Assembly (NCBI GenBank): GCA_029211145.1
Contig: JARGEQ010000126.1
Span: 248,001 to 312,000 of the forward strand
DNA from: Marinimicrococcus flavescens
Lineage (GTDB): Bacteria > Pseudomonadota > Alphaproteobacteria > Geminicoccales > Geminicoccaceae
Length of the DNA stretch: 64,000 nucleotides
Reading direction: 5' to 3'
Both the position numbers and the translations under genes were made by a program. The notes under the pieces are model-generated. The model saw nothing but the letters and a program-made list of their open reading frames with translations. It was not told the DNA's origin and did not search any database. Positions 25,870 through 36,127 of the stretch are shown here, one piece after another. How positions within the stretch are numbered: the stretch's first letter is position 1; each line of letters opens with the position of its first letter.

Positions 25870-26655
25870 ATGACGATCGGCAGGAAGAGCGTATGCGGCG
25901 CCTCGCGCTGGCCGGGCGGCGCTGCCGCGGCCCTGCTTGCGGTACTGGTGGGCGGCTGCGCGTCCGGCCCGAGCGGCGGCATCGCCGACCCGCTGGAGCC
26001 CCTCAACCGCGCGGTGTTCCGCTTCAACGAGGTGGCCGACGGTCTGGTGATCGAGCCGGCAGCGGAACTCTACGGGCTGGTGGTGCCGGAGGCGGGTCGC
26101 ACCAGCCTGCGCAACTTCCTGGACAATGCGGGCTCGCCAGTCGTCTTCGTCAACGACCTGCTCCAGCTCGAGCGGGAGCGGGCCGGTGTCACCCTGGCCC
26201 GCTTCATGATCAACACCTTCTTCGGCGGGCTGGGCCTGTTCGACGCCGCCCGGCATTTCGGGCATGTCCGTCACGAGGAGGATTTCGGCCAGACCCTGGC
26301 GGTCTGGGGCGTGGGCGACGGGGCCTATCTGGTCCTTCCCATTCTCGGGCCCTCCAGCCTGCGCGACGCCACGGGCTCTGCGGTCGACGGTTTCCTGCTC
26401 GATCCCGCCGTCTATATTGCACCCAGCGACGCCCGGCTGGCGGCCCGCGTGGCGGACGGCGTGGACACCCGCTACCGCCTCGATCCGGTGATCGAGGACC
26501 TGCGGGCCAACGCCATGGACCGCTATGCGACGGTCCGCACGGTCTACCAGCAGCGCCGCCAGGCGGCGATCGCGAACGGCCGGGCGACCGCTGCCGACCC
26601 GGACTACGAGGCGATCTTCCAGGATCCGGAGGCCGAGGATGGCACCAGCAACTAG
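25870..26655 (+). CDS. mlaA: MlaA (VacJ) family outer-membrane lipoprotein
   Basis: 261 residues with a lipoprotein signal ending LVGGC (lipidated Cys about residue 30). The MlaA signature follows: DPLEPLNRAVFRFNEVAD, then NFLDNAGSPVVFVNDLLQ, RFMINTFFGGLGLFD and DFGQTLAVWGVGDGAYLVLP (each quoted in part). MlaA forms a ring in the inner leaflet of the outer membrane and removes mislocalised phospholipids for return by MlaC and the MlaFEDB transporter. Its 3' end overlaps mlaC by 17 bases. The mlaFEDB genes are not in this window. Confidence 0.95.
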   Translation: MTIGRKSVCGASRWPGGAAAALLAVLVGGCASGPSGGIADPLEPLNRAVFRFNEVADGLVIEPAAELYGLVVPEAGRTSLRNFLDNAGSPVVFVNDLLQLERERAGVTLARFMINTFFGGLGLFDAARHFGHVRHEEDFGQTLAVWGVGDGAYLVLPILGPSSLRDATGSAVDGFLLDPAVYIAPSDARLAARVADGVDTRYRLDPVIEDLRANAMDRYATVRTVYQQRRQAAIANGRATAADPDYEAIFQDPEAEDGTSN

Positions 26656-27253
26656 CCTTACGCGACGCGGTTTCGCGGCCGCTGCCCTCGTGCTGGCGGC
26701 GACCGCCGCGGCACGCGCCGCCCCGCCCGCCGCGGCGAGCGGTTTCATCGAGACGGTCGGCAACAAGGTCGTGGGCGTGCTGCGCGATGCGAGCCTCGGG
26801 CGCGACGAGCGGCTGCAGCGCCTCTCGGGGCTTCTCGACGAGGCCACCGACCTGCCGCTGCTCGCCCGCCTGGTGCTGGGCCAGTACTGGCGCAAGGCCT
26901 CGCAGCAGCAGCGCGACGAGTATGTCCGGCTGTTCCGCGCCCTGGCGATGAAGACCATGGCCGACCGGCTTCACGAATATGGCGGGGAGACCTTCGAGAT
27001 CAGCGGCAGCCACGCCGTGGATGACCGCGACACCATCGTCACGACCCGCATCATGCGGCCGGGCAGCCAGTCGCCGGTGAATGTCGACTGGCGGGTGCGC
27101 GACACCGGCGGCAAGCTGGCAATCATCGACATTATCGCCGAGGGCGTGAGCCTGGTCGTCACGCAGCGCTCGGAAGCGGCCGAGGTCGCCGGCCAGCAGG
27201 GCATTGACGGCCTGCTCCAGCAGATGCGCGAGCGGGTCGAGGGGCGCGCCTGA
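26639..27253 (+). CDS. mlaC: MlaC-type phospholipid-binding periplasmic protein (Ttg2D family)
   Basis: 204 residues with a twin-arginine-like or Sec signal (SLTRRGFAAAALVLAATAAA) and an MlaC/Ttg2D domain: LLDEATDLPLLARLVLGQYWR, RDEYVRLFRALAMKTMADRL and WRVRDTGGKLAIIDIIAEGVSL are family-typical (quoted in part; the WRV...DI.AEGVS pattern is the key). It shuttles phospholipid between MlaA and the inner-membrane MlaFEDB complex. The ATG at 26639 lies inside the mlaA 3' end, so translation is likely coupled. Confidence 0.93.
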   Translation: MAPATSLTRRGFAAAALVLAATAAARAAPPAAASGFIETVGNKVVGVLRDASLGRDERLQRLSGLLDEATDLPLLARLVLGQYWRKASQQQRDEYVRLFRALAMKTMADRLHEYGGETFEISGSHAVDDRDTIVTTRIMRPGSQSPVNVDWRVRDTGGKLAIIDIIAEGVSLVVTQRSEAAEVAGQQGIDGLLQQMRERVEGRA

Positions 27254-27289
27254 GCGCCGGCCTCGCTTCGCCGCCCCCGACGCTCCGCC

Positions 27290-30013
27290 TCACTCGGCTG
27301 CCAGAGCGGGGTGGTCGGCGCGCGGCACCGGCAGGGTGAAGCACAGGGCGGCCCCGCCCAGGGCAGCGTCCTCGACCCAGATCCGCCCGCCGAAATGCTC
27401 GATGATGTGCCGCGAGATCGGCAGGCCCAGGCCGGTACCCTTGGGCCGTGACTTGAGATCGTCGGAGACCTGGCGGAACTTCTCGAACACCGCCTCGCGA
27501 TAGGCCGGCGGCACGCCCGGGCCGTTATCCTCGACCCGGACCTCGAAGCGGTCGCGGTGGCGGCGCATTATCAGGCGCACGCGGCCGTCCTCGGCGGGCA
27601 GGAACTTCGAGGCGTTGGACAGCAGGTTGATGAGCACCTGCAAAAGCCGGTCGCGGTCGCAGACCACGACGCTCGCGCCGGCTTCGAGCTCACACTCCAG
27701 CCTCGCCTTCTTCTCCGCCATGAGGCCCTCGGAGGCGGCGACCGCCTCCTGGACCGTGTCGCGCAGGTCGCAGGGCCCGACATGCCATTCCATGCGGCCG
27801 CTCTCGATCTTGGAGAGATCGAGCACGTCGTTGATCAGGCGGGTCAGCCGCTCGCTCTCGCGGATCACGATGTGCAGGAAATGCTGGCGCTCCGCGGGCT
27901 CGAGATCGGGTGTGTCGTGGAGGATCTCGGAGAAGGAGCGGATCGAGGTGAGCGGGGTCCTGAGCTCGTGGCTCACCGTGGCGATGAAATCGTCCTTGAG
28001 CCGGTCGAGCTGCTGCAGCCGCTCGTTGGCGCGGCGCAGCTCGCCGGTGGCCTCCTCCAGCGCCAGCGACTTCTCCTCCAGGCGGTGGCTGTATTCCAGC
28101 ACCTTTTGGGTCTCGTCGAGGATCTCCATGAGCTCGTCGGGGCCCATCACCTCGCCGCGCACCACCGAGCCCACCACGACGCGTGCCGAGGCCGCGCCCA
28201 GCGCCCGGGCGAGACCCCGCTCGCTGAGCTGCACGAGGGCTGCGTCGGCCGCCTCGTCGCGCGCCAGCGCCCGGCCGCGCGCCGCAGCGTCGCTGGCCAG
28301 CACCGCCTCGGCGCGCTCGGGCCCGAGAAACCGCCGCAACAGGTCGAGCAGCGCGCCCACCTGGGCCTCGCCGCGCCACAGCCGGGTCGAGGCGCGGCTG
28401 CTTTCGACGTCGACGAACAGGAGCGCCTGCAGCCGCTCGAGCTTGTTCTGGCGGACCAGGAGGCTGACCAGCACGAGCAGGCCCACATTGGCGGTGAGGC
28501 TCCAGACCAGGGCATGGCTCACCGGGTGCAGACCGCTGAGGCCGAAGAGCGCGGTCGGCCGCAGCAGCCCGATCCCCGCCGGCCCCTCGGTCACCAGCGT
28601 GATCGACAGGGTGCCGGTGCCCGCCATGGCCGGCACGATCAGCGTGTAGATCCACACGGCAAAGCCGGCCGCCAGGCCCAGCACCGCGCCCGGCAAGGCG
28701 GCTTCGCGCCAGTAGATGCCGGCGATGATCAGCGGCGCCAGCTGGGCCATGGCGCAAAAGGCGATCAGGCCGATGCTGGCGAGCCCGTAGCGGTTGCCGA
28801 TGAGCTGGAAGAAGACGTAGCCCAGCAGCAGCACCAGCAGGATCGCCACCCGCCGCACCATCAAGATGAGCCGCGAGAGATCGTGCCAGCGCTCGAGGCG
28901 CAGCGCCTTGATGCGCAGCAGCACCGGCATCACGAGATCGTTGGAGACCATGGTGCTGAGCGCCACCGTCTCGACGATCACCATGGCGGTCGCCGCCGAG
29001 AAGCCGCCCAGATAGGCCACCAGCGCCAGCCAGTCGTGCCCGGCGGCGAGCGGCAGGGCCACCACGATGCTGTCGGGTGAGCCGCCCAGGGCGCTCGCCA
29101 CCCCTGCCAGGGCGATCGGCAGGACGAAGAGGTTGATGGCGAAGAGATAGAGCGGGAACAGCCAGATGCTGCGCCGCACATGCGGCAGCTCGACATTCTC
29201 GATGACCGCCACCTGGAACTGCCGCGGCAGCACCAGCATCGCCAGTGCGGAGAGGGCTGTGAGCAGGATCCAGTCGGCGTTGCCGTAGCCGGTGCCGGCA
29301 AGGGTGAGCAGGTCGCCCCGGCCCGCCTCGCGCAGTCCCTCGAGAATGGCGCCCGGCCCGTCGAACAGCCAGAAGGTCACCACCACGCCCAGCGTCACGA
29401 AGCACAGCAGCTTGACGATGCTCTCGACCGCCACCGCCAGCACCATGCCCTGGTGGTGCTCGGTGGCGTCGATGTGGCGGGTCCCGAAGAGGATGCTGAA
29501 GACGGCGAGGAGCAGCGCCACGAGAAGCGCCGAGTCCGCCCCCGTCATGAAGGCGGCGTTGGGCGAATGGACCAGCATCAGCTCGAGGCTGGCGGCCACT
29601 GCGTTGAGCTGGATCGACATGTAGGGGACGGTGCCGACCACGGCCACGATGGTGACGAGGCCGGCCAGCAGGCCGCTCTTGCCGTAGCGCGCCGAGATGA
29701 AGTCGGCGATCGAGGTGATGCCGTAAGCCTTGGTGATGAGCAGGATCTTCCTGAGCACGAAGGCGAACAGCAGGGCCGCCAGGGTGGGCCCCAGATAGAC
29801 CGGCATGAAGGCCAGCCCGCCGGTGGCGGCGAGGCCGACGCTGCCGAAGAAGGTCCAGGCGGTGCAGTAGACCGCCAGCGAGAGAGTATAGACATAGGGG
29901 TTGGCGATGACGCTGCGGCCCTGCCCGGCGCGGCGGTCACCGAAGCTGGCCACGGCGAAGAGGGCTGCCAAATAGAGGATCGAGAGGGTGAGCGCGGTTC
30001 CGACCAGAGCCAT
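27290..30013 (-). CDS. sodium/solute symporter-histidine kinase hybrid (CbrA/CrbS-like sensor)
   Basis: 907 residues. The first about 500 form an SSS-family (PutP-like) transporter module with about thirteen helices (VYCTAWTFFGSVGL, YGITSIADFISARYG). A cytoplasmic linker with a coiled coil (LEEKSLALEEATGELRRANERL in part) leads to the kinase: H-box SHELRTPLTSIRSF, N-box INLLSNASKF, G1 VEDNGPGVP, G2 GTGLGLPIS. This is the layout of CbrA and CrbS, sensors of carbon or acetate status. It is preceded at 6 bases by a 64-residue membrane ORF and a single-domain response regulator, suggesting one signalling operon. The transported or sensed compound is unknown. Confidence 0.93.
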   Translation of the reverse strand: MALVGTALTLSILYLAALFAVASFGDRRAGQGRSVIANPYVYTLSLAVYCTAWTFFGSVGLAATGGLAFMPVYLGPTLAALLFAFVLRKILLITKAYGITSIADFISARYGKSGLLAGLVTIVAVVGTVPYMSIQLNAVAASLELMLVHSPNAAFMTGADSALLVALLLAVFSILFGTRHIDATEHHQGMVLAVAVESIVKLLCFVTLGVVVTFWLFDGPGAILEGLREAGRGDLLTLAGTGYGNADWILLTALSALAMLVLPRQFQVAVIENVELPHVRRSIWLFPLYLFAINLFVLPIALAGVASALGGSPDSIVVALPLAAGHDWLALVAYLGGFSAATAMVIVETVALSTMVSNDLVMPVLLRIKALRLERWHDLSRLILMVRRVAILLVLLLGYVFFQLIGNRYGLASIGLIAFCAMAQLAPLIIAGIYWREAALPGAVLGLAAGFAVWIYTLIVPAMAGTGTLSITLVTEGPAGIGLLRPTALFGLSGLHPVSHALVWSLTANVGLLVLVSLLVRQNKLERLQALLFVDVESSRASTRLWRGEAQVGALLDLLRRFLGPERAEAVLASDAAARGRALARDEAADAALVQLSERGLARALGAASARVVVGSVVRGEVMGPDELMEILDETQKVLEYSHRLEEKSLALEEATGELRRANERLQQLDRLKDDFIATVSHELRTPLTSIRSFSEILHDTPDLEPAERQHFLHIVIRESERLTRLINDVLDLSKIESGRMEWHVGPCDLRDTVQEAVAASEGLMAEKKARLECELEAGASVVVCDRDRLLQVLINLLSNASKFLPAEDGRVRLIMRRHRDRFEVRVEDNGPGVPPAYREAVFEKFRQVSDDLKSRPKGTGLGLPISRHIIEHFGGRIWVEDAALGGAALCFTLPVPRADHPALAAE

Positions 30014-30019
30014 CCGGGC

Positions 30020-30214
30020 TCACTCCCTCCGGCCACGCTCCACGGCCAGCGCCGCGGCGAGGATGACCGCGGCCCAGGCGGCGAACAGGTAGGCCGGCAG
30101 GAGCCAATCGGGACCCGCCACGGCGAGCGCGTCGACGAGCTGCAGCACGGGATGGCTGAACAGCATCACCGCCGCCGTGAGCAGCGCGAGCAGATGGCGC
30201 CGGCGATCCGACAA
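30020..30214 (-). CDS. small two-helix membrane protein upstream of the symporter-kinase
   Basis: 64 residues: a basic start MSDRRRHLL, two hydrophobic segments (LLALLTAAVMLFSHPVLQLV and PAYLFAAWAAVILAAALAV) and a charged end ERGRRE. Its stop is only 6 bases from the kinase start, and its own start is 25 bases after the response-regulator stop. Position and size recall CbrX, the short ORF translationally coupled to cbrA in Pseudomonas. Homology is not asserted; the analogy is positional. Confidence 0.72.
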   Translation of the reverse strand: MSDRRRHLLALLTAAVMLFSHPVLQLVDALAVAGPDWLLPAYLFAAWAAVILAAALAVERGRRE

Positions 30215-30239
30215 GGGCGTCTCCCCGGTCAGCCGGCCT

Positions 30240-30611
30240 TCAGGACTCGCCCAGCATCAGGCGGACCTGCTCGACCAGCTCGCGGGTCGAGAAGGGCTTG
30301 GTGACGTAGGCGTCGGCGCCCAGCGCCAGGCCGCGCTCGCGCTCCTGCTCACGGCCGCGGGCGGTGAGCATGATGATCTTCGTGTCCTTCCAGTCCGGCC
30401 TGGCGCGCACCCGCTCGCACACCTCGAACCCGTCCAGCTCGGGCATCATCACGTCGAGCAGGAGAAGGTGGGGCGGCGAGCCTTCGAGGGCCGCCAGCGC
30501 CTCGCTGCCGTTGCGCGCCACGGCAACCTCGAAACCCGCCCGCTTCATGAGGAATTCGAGCGAGAGCACGATGTTGGGCTCGTCGTCGACGACCAGCACG
30601 CGTTTGGTCAT
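30240..30611 (-). CDS. single-domain response regulator (CheY-like receiver)
   Basis: 123 residues, receiver domain only. The acidic pocket is DDE at 9-11, the phosphorylated Asp is in LLLDVMMPELDG (about residue 53), the Thr is in MLTARG and the Lys in VTKPFS. No output domain is attached, unlike the NtrC-type CbrB or LuxR-type CrbR that usually partner such kinases. Transcribed ahead of the small membrane ORF and the symporter-kinase on the same strand, so it is the probable phosphorylation partner. The downstream effector is unknown. Confidence 0.93.
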   Translation of the reverse strand: MTKRVLVVDDEPNIVLSLEFLMKRAGFEVAVARNGSEALAALEGSPPHLLLLDVMMPELDGFEVCERVRARPDWKDTKIIMLTARGREQERERGLALGADAYVTKPFSTRELVEQVRLMLGES

Positions 30612-30808
30612 GCCCGCTCCCGGGGTTCTTGTCGTTCCATGGCCAGAGTAGCGGCAGGCGGGGCGCTGAGACAGGGGCTTTTTCCGGTGCGGCGGAAGGG
30701 CTTTGAGGCCGCGGCTTTCAGCCCGCCTGCAAGCCTGATACAAGGCGGCCGGTCTGCGCAGCCCTCCCCATTCCGCGCAACTTTCGAGGACAGCCGAGGA
30801 TCGAGTCG

Positions 30809-32491
<1,683 letters not shown>

Positions 32492-32500
32492 GACGGGCCC

Positions 32501-32525
32501 GCCGGCCCCCGCTTTCGGGGCCGGC
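32501..32525 (+). terminator. hairpin terminator after ettA
   Basis: GCCGGCCCC (32501-32509) pairs with GGGGCCGGC (32517-32525) around a 7-base loop, 9 bases after the ettA stop. There is no U-tract, as is common in very GC-rich genomes. Confidence 0.65.
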
Positions 32526-32652
32526 GCGACTCCCAAGCGTGCTGACCATGCCCCCTGCCCCTGCTATTGAGCAGGCAGGGGGCGGTCGTTGCCGAGGGAG
32601 CTGCGGTGCGCGAGACTTCACCATCTGCGGCGCGACCGCGGCCGGGTCGGCG

Positions 32653-33861
32653 ATGAGCCTGCGCGCCCGCATCCACGAGCTGCTCGAGGACGAGGAGCGG
32701 CTCGGCCCGGCCGCGCGCACCGTTCGCGGCGGCCTGATGGCCCTCATCCTGCTGAGCGTGGGAAGCGCCGTCCTGGCGACCGAGCCGGACCTGCCGCCGC
32801 CGGTCCGCGACCTGCTGGAAGCCATCGAGGCGTTCTGCGTCGCCGTCTTCACGGTCGAGTACGTGCTGCGCGTGTGGACCAGCGTCGAGGACCGCGCGGG
32901 GCGCTACGGGGCGCCGCTGGCGGGCCGCCTGCGCTACATGGCGACGCCGATGGCGCTGGTCGACCTTGCGGCCGTGCTGCCGTTCTACCTGACGCTGCTG
33001 CTGCCGGTCGACCTGGTGTTCCTCAGGCTCCTGCGGCTCCTGCGCATCCTCAAGATCACCCGCTATTCCCCGGCCCTGTCGACCCTCCAGCTGATCCTCT
33101 ACAACGAGCGCCGCTCGCTCCTCTCGGCCCTCTTGCTGCTGGCCGTGCTGGTGGTGCTGGCGGCCGGCTTCATGAACATGGCCGAGGGCGACATCCAGCC
33201 GGCGGTGTTCGGGTCGATCCCGCGGGCGATGTGGTGGGCGATCATCACCCTGACGACGGTGGGCTACGGCGACGCCGCGCCGGTGACCTCGCTGGGACGG
33301 ATCATCGCCGGCATCACCGCGCTGTGCGGCATCGGCACGCTGGCGCTGCCGACCGCCATTCTCGGTGCCGGCTTCGCCCGCGAGATGCAAAAGAAGGAGT
33401 TCTTCGCCCGCTCGTCGATGGTGGCGCGGGTGCCGCTGCTCCGCCATCTGCCGCCGGCCCAGCTGGCCGAGGTCACCAGCCTCCTGCACGCGCGTATGCT
33501 GCCGCCACGCTACACCGTGCTGCGGCGCGGCGAGCATGCCGAGGCCATGTATTTCATCGGCGAGGGCCGGGTGGTGGTGCGGCTCGGCGACCGCCGCCTC
33601 ACGCTGGGCCCGGGCTCGTTCTTCGGCGAGCTGGCCCTGATCGAGGGGCGGCCGCGCGAGATCACCGTCACCACGCTGACCCCGTGCCGGCTGCTGGAGC
33701 TCGATGCCGGCGACTTCCATCGCCTCATCGCCGGCGATCCCGGCCTGCGCGAGACGATCCTGGCCGAGGCCCGCGAGACTGCCCGGCGCCACGGCTTCAC
33801 CCTGCACGTCGAGCGCGACGGCGCGCCCGCGGCTCCGGCCGACCAGCCGCCGGCGCGCTGA
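32653..33861 (+). CDS. cyclic-nucleotide-gated potassium channel (MloK1-like)
   Basis: 402 residues. Six membrane helices include an S4-like segment (LVFLRLLRLLRILKITRY), then the K+ selectivity filter TVGYGD at 202-207. A C-linker and a cyclic-nucleotide-binding domain follow (about 275-390, with FFGELALIEGRPREITV containing the phosphate-binding cassette GELALIEGRPR). This is the layout of the bacterial channel MloK1. It passes K+ when cAMP or cGMP binds. ATG 32653 is the last sensible start before the first helix; its Shine-Dalgarno is weak. The CPA2 antiporter gene starts 15 bases downstream. Confidence 0.9.
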   Translation: MSLRARIHELLEDEERLGPAARTVRGGLMALILLSVGSAVLATEPDLPPPVRDLLEAIEAFCVAVFTVEYVLRVWTSVEDRAGRYGAPLAGRLRYMATPMALVDLAAVLPFYLTLLLPVDLVFLRLLRLLRILKITRYSPALSTLQLILYNERRSLLSALLLLAVLVVLAAGFMNMAEGDIQPAVFGSIPRAMWWAIITLTTVGYGDAAPVTSLGRIIAGITALCGIGTLALPTAILGAGFAREMQKKEFFARSSMVARVPLLRHLPPAQLAEVTSLLHARMLPPRYTVLRRGEHAEAMYFIGEGRVVVRLGDRRLTLGPGSFFGELALIEGRPREITVTTLTPCRLLELDAGDFHRLIAGDPGLRETILAEARETARRHGFTLHVERDGAPAAPADQPPAR

Positions 33862-33876
33862 GGAAGGGAGCAGCCC

Positions 33877-35559
33877 GTGCACAGCGAGGACTTCCTCTTC
33901 GCCGCGATGATCGGCCTGGCTGCCGGAACCGCCGCCCTGGTCCTGTTCCGGCGCCTGGGCTTCGGCTCGATCCTGGCGCTGCTTGCTACCGGCATCCTCG
34001 TGGGCCCCTGGGGCATCGGGCTGGGCCAGAGCGCCCAGACCCTGATGCAGGTGACCGAGCTCGGCGTCGTGTTCCTGCTGTTCGTCATCGGGCTCGAGCT
34101 GGAGCCGCGCCGGCTCTGGGAGATGCGCCGCGCACTCTTCGGCCTGGGCTCGCTCCAGGTCGTGGTGACCGGCCTCGCCCTGGGCGCGGTCTTCGCCTTC
34201 ATCCTCGATACCGGCTGGCGCGTCGGGCTGATCGCCGGGCTGGGCCTCGCCCTCTCGTCGACGGCGTTCGTCATGAAGCTCCTCGAGGAGCAGGGCGAGC
34301 TCGGCTCCCAGCACGGCCGCCATGCGCTGGCCATCCTGCTGCTGCAGGACATGGCGGTGGTGCCGCTCCTGGCCCTCGTGCCGCTGCTCGGCGACGATGT
34401 ACAGTGGGCGGTGCCGTCCGCCCACGACGTCGCGGTGCCGCTCCTGGCCCTGGGGTTCTTGTGGGTGTTCGGGCATCTCGCCCTGCCCAAGGCCTTCGAG
34501 CTGGCGGCCCGGCAGCGCAACAGCGAGGCGTTCGCGGCGCTTGCCGGTCTCGGCGTCACCGCCGCCGCCTGGGCCATGAATGCCGCCGGCCTGTCGCCGG
34601 CGCTGGGCTCCTTCCTCCTGGGCATCCTGCTCTCGCGCTCGCGCTACCACCACCAGATCGAGGCAGAGATCGCGCCCTTCAAAGGCTGGCTGCTCGGCCT
34701 GTTCTTCGTGGCCGTCGGCATGTCCATCGACCTCGGCACGCTCGGCCGTCATGCCTTCCTGGTGCTGGCCGAGGTAGCCGCCCTGATCCTCGTCAAGGTA
34801 GCGGTGCTGCTGCTGCTCGGGCGCCTGTTCCGCCTCGACTGGGCCTCGGCCCTGCGCACCGCGCTGCTTCTCGCCCAGGGCGGCGAGTTCGGCTTCGTGC
34901 TGTTCGGCGCCGCGCTGGCCGCCGGGCTGTTCTCGAGCGAGCTTCACGCGATCGGCATCCTCGTGATCTCCGTCTCGATGATGCTGACCCCGTTCCTCGC
35001 ACACACCGGCGAGCGGCTCGCGGCTCGCCTGGTGCCACGGGCATCGTCGCCTGCGGGTCCGGGCCACGAACTCGAGCGCCATATCGTCATCGCCGGCTTC
35101 GGACGGGTCGGCGACACGGTCGCGCGGATGCTGGAGGCGGCCGAGCTTCCCTATCTGGCCATCGACCTCGACGGCCAGCGCGTGGCGGACGGAATCCGCG
35201 CAGGGCGCCACGTTGCCTACGGCAATGCCAGTGACCCGCGCCTTCTCGAGGCGGCCGGCGTCGGCCGGGCTGCGGCGGTGGTCGTCACCCTCGACAGCCC
35301 GGCCGACGCCGAGCGGGTGGTCTCGACCGTCCGCACCTTCCATCCCCAGGTGCGGGTGGTGGCGCGCAGCCGCGATCTCGCCGCCCGTGACCGGATGCTC
35401 CGGGCCGGCGTGAGCGAGGCCGTGCCCGAGACCGTCGAGATGAGTCTGGCCCTGGGCGAGGCGGTGCTGCGCGGTGTGGGCGTGCCCGCCGACCTCGCCC
35501 AAGACATCGGCCGCAGCTTCCGTGCCGGCGACTTCGCGCTCGCCCGCGACAGAGCCTGA
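33877..35559 (+). CDS. CPA2 family K+/H+ antiporter (KefB/KefC-like) with TrkA-N domain
   Basis: 560 residues with a GTG start preceded by AGGAAGGGAG. About twelve membrane helices form a Na+/H+-exchanger domain (GILVGPWGIG, FLLFVIGLELEPRRLW, LLLQDMAVVPLLAL). A C-terminal RCK/TrkA-N domain begins near residue 402 with the nucleotide motif IAGFGRVGD and the acidic strand end AIDLDG. KefB/C antiporters exchange K+ for H+ and are gated by NAD(H) or glutathione conjugates; the glutathione site is not identifiable here. Lying 15 bases after the K+ channel, it suggests a K+ homeostasis operon. Confidence 0.9.
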   Translation: MHSEDFLFAAMIGLAAGTAALVLFRRLGFGSILALLATGILVGPWGIGLGQSAQTLMQVTELGVVFLLFVIGLELEPRRLWEMRRALFGLGSLQVVVTGLALGAVFAFILDTGWRVGLIAGLGLALSSTAFVMKLLEEQGELGSQHGRHALAILLLQDMAVVPLLALVPLLGDDVQWAVPSAHDVAVPLLALGFLWVFGHLALPKAFELAARQRNSEAFAALAGLGVTAAAWAMNAAGLSPALGSFLLGILLSRSRYHHQIEAEIAPFKGWLLGLFFVAVGMSIDLGTLGRHAFLVLAEVAALILVKVAVLLLLGRLFRLDWASALRTALLLAQGGEFGFVLFGAALAAGLFSSELHAIGILVISVSMMLTPFLAHTGERLAARLVPRASSPAGPGHELERHIVIAGFGRVGDTVARMLEAAELPYLAIDLDGQRVADGIRAGRHVAYGNASDPRLLEAAGVGRAAAVVVTLDSPADAERVVSTVRTFHPQVRVVARSRDLAARDRMLRAGVSEAVPETVEMSLALGEAVLRGVGVPADLAQDIGRSFRAGDFALARDRA

Positions 35560-35766
35560 ACTTTCGTTGCGGCAGCGCAACATTCAAGCGCGACGAATGC
35601 GACAAAACCGCCGTCGATGCTCACCTGAGAACAATGCTGCATTGCAAAATGAACGCTACCACCTGGGGTAGATCAGGTAGATATAGACGCTTGTCAGACA
35701 CGCAGCGGTGCCCCCTGTTCCCCCGGGGGTGACCGCCTGTACAGCTTTCAGGATTCGGAAAACACG

Positions 35767-35997
35767 ATGGCTACGCAGATCATGGGCTCCCCGAGCGAGC
35801 TCAACCCTCGCCTTGCGACCGCTCCCGGCGCGCGCGGGCCTCTGGCCTGGCTGTTTGGCGCGTGGCGCGAGTTCCGCCGCTACCAGCGGACGATCTCCGA
35901 GCTCGAGATGCTGACCGACCGCGAGCTCCAGGACATCGGGATCAACCGCGGCGATATCGAGCACACTGCGCGCCGCTGCGCCCGCAACGGCCGCTGA
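35767..35997 (+). CDS. DUF1127 domain small protein
   Basis: 76 residues. The C-terminal half is DUF1127: WREFRRYQRTISELEMLTDRELQDIGINRGDIEH (key part LTDRELQDIGINRGDI). In alphaproteobacteria such arginine-rich small proteins affect RNA turnover, phosphate and C1 metabolism and are often stress-induced. A 206-base A/T-richer leader precedes it, with two small inverted repeats (GTTGC...GCAAC near 35567 and CAATG...CATTG near 35633). A perfect 19-bp terminator hairpin follows. Likely a strongly expressed single gene. Confidence 0.9.
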   Translation: MATQIMGSPSELNPRLATAPGARGPLAWLFGAWREFRRYQRTISELEMLTDRELQDIGINRGDIEHTARRCARNGR

Positions 35998-36017
35998 GCC
36001 AAGCCTCCTCCCCGGCT

Positions 36018-36059
36018 CGACGAAGAGCCCGGCCGTCCCCACGGCCGGGCTCTTCGTCG
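36018..36059. terminator. perfect 19-bp terminator hairpin after the DUF1127 gene
   Basis: Arms 36018-36036 and 36041-36059 (CGACGAAGAGCCCGGCCGT and its exact complement) enclose a CCCC tetraloop, starting 20 bases after the DUF1127 stop. Convergent with the CBS/DUF294 gene, so it may act in both directions. Confidence 0.85.
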
Positions 36060-36127
36060 TTTCGGGCAGCTGGCTCCGGTGCCCCCGCCTCCCACGCGCC
36101 ACCGCTTCCAGCAGACCGCGACCGGTT

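Noticed and set aside
35686-35720. CTTGTC...CCCCCTG resembling a heat-shock (RpoH) promoter before the DUF1127 gene
   Set aside because: Match to the consensus is weak and spacing is only approximate; not enough to annotate.
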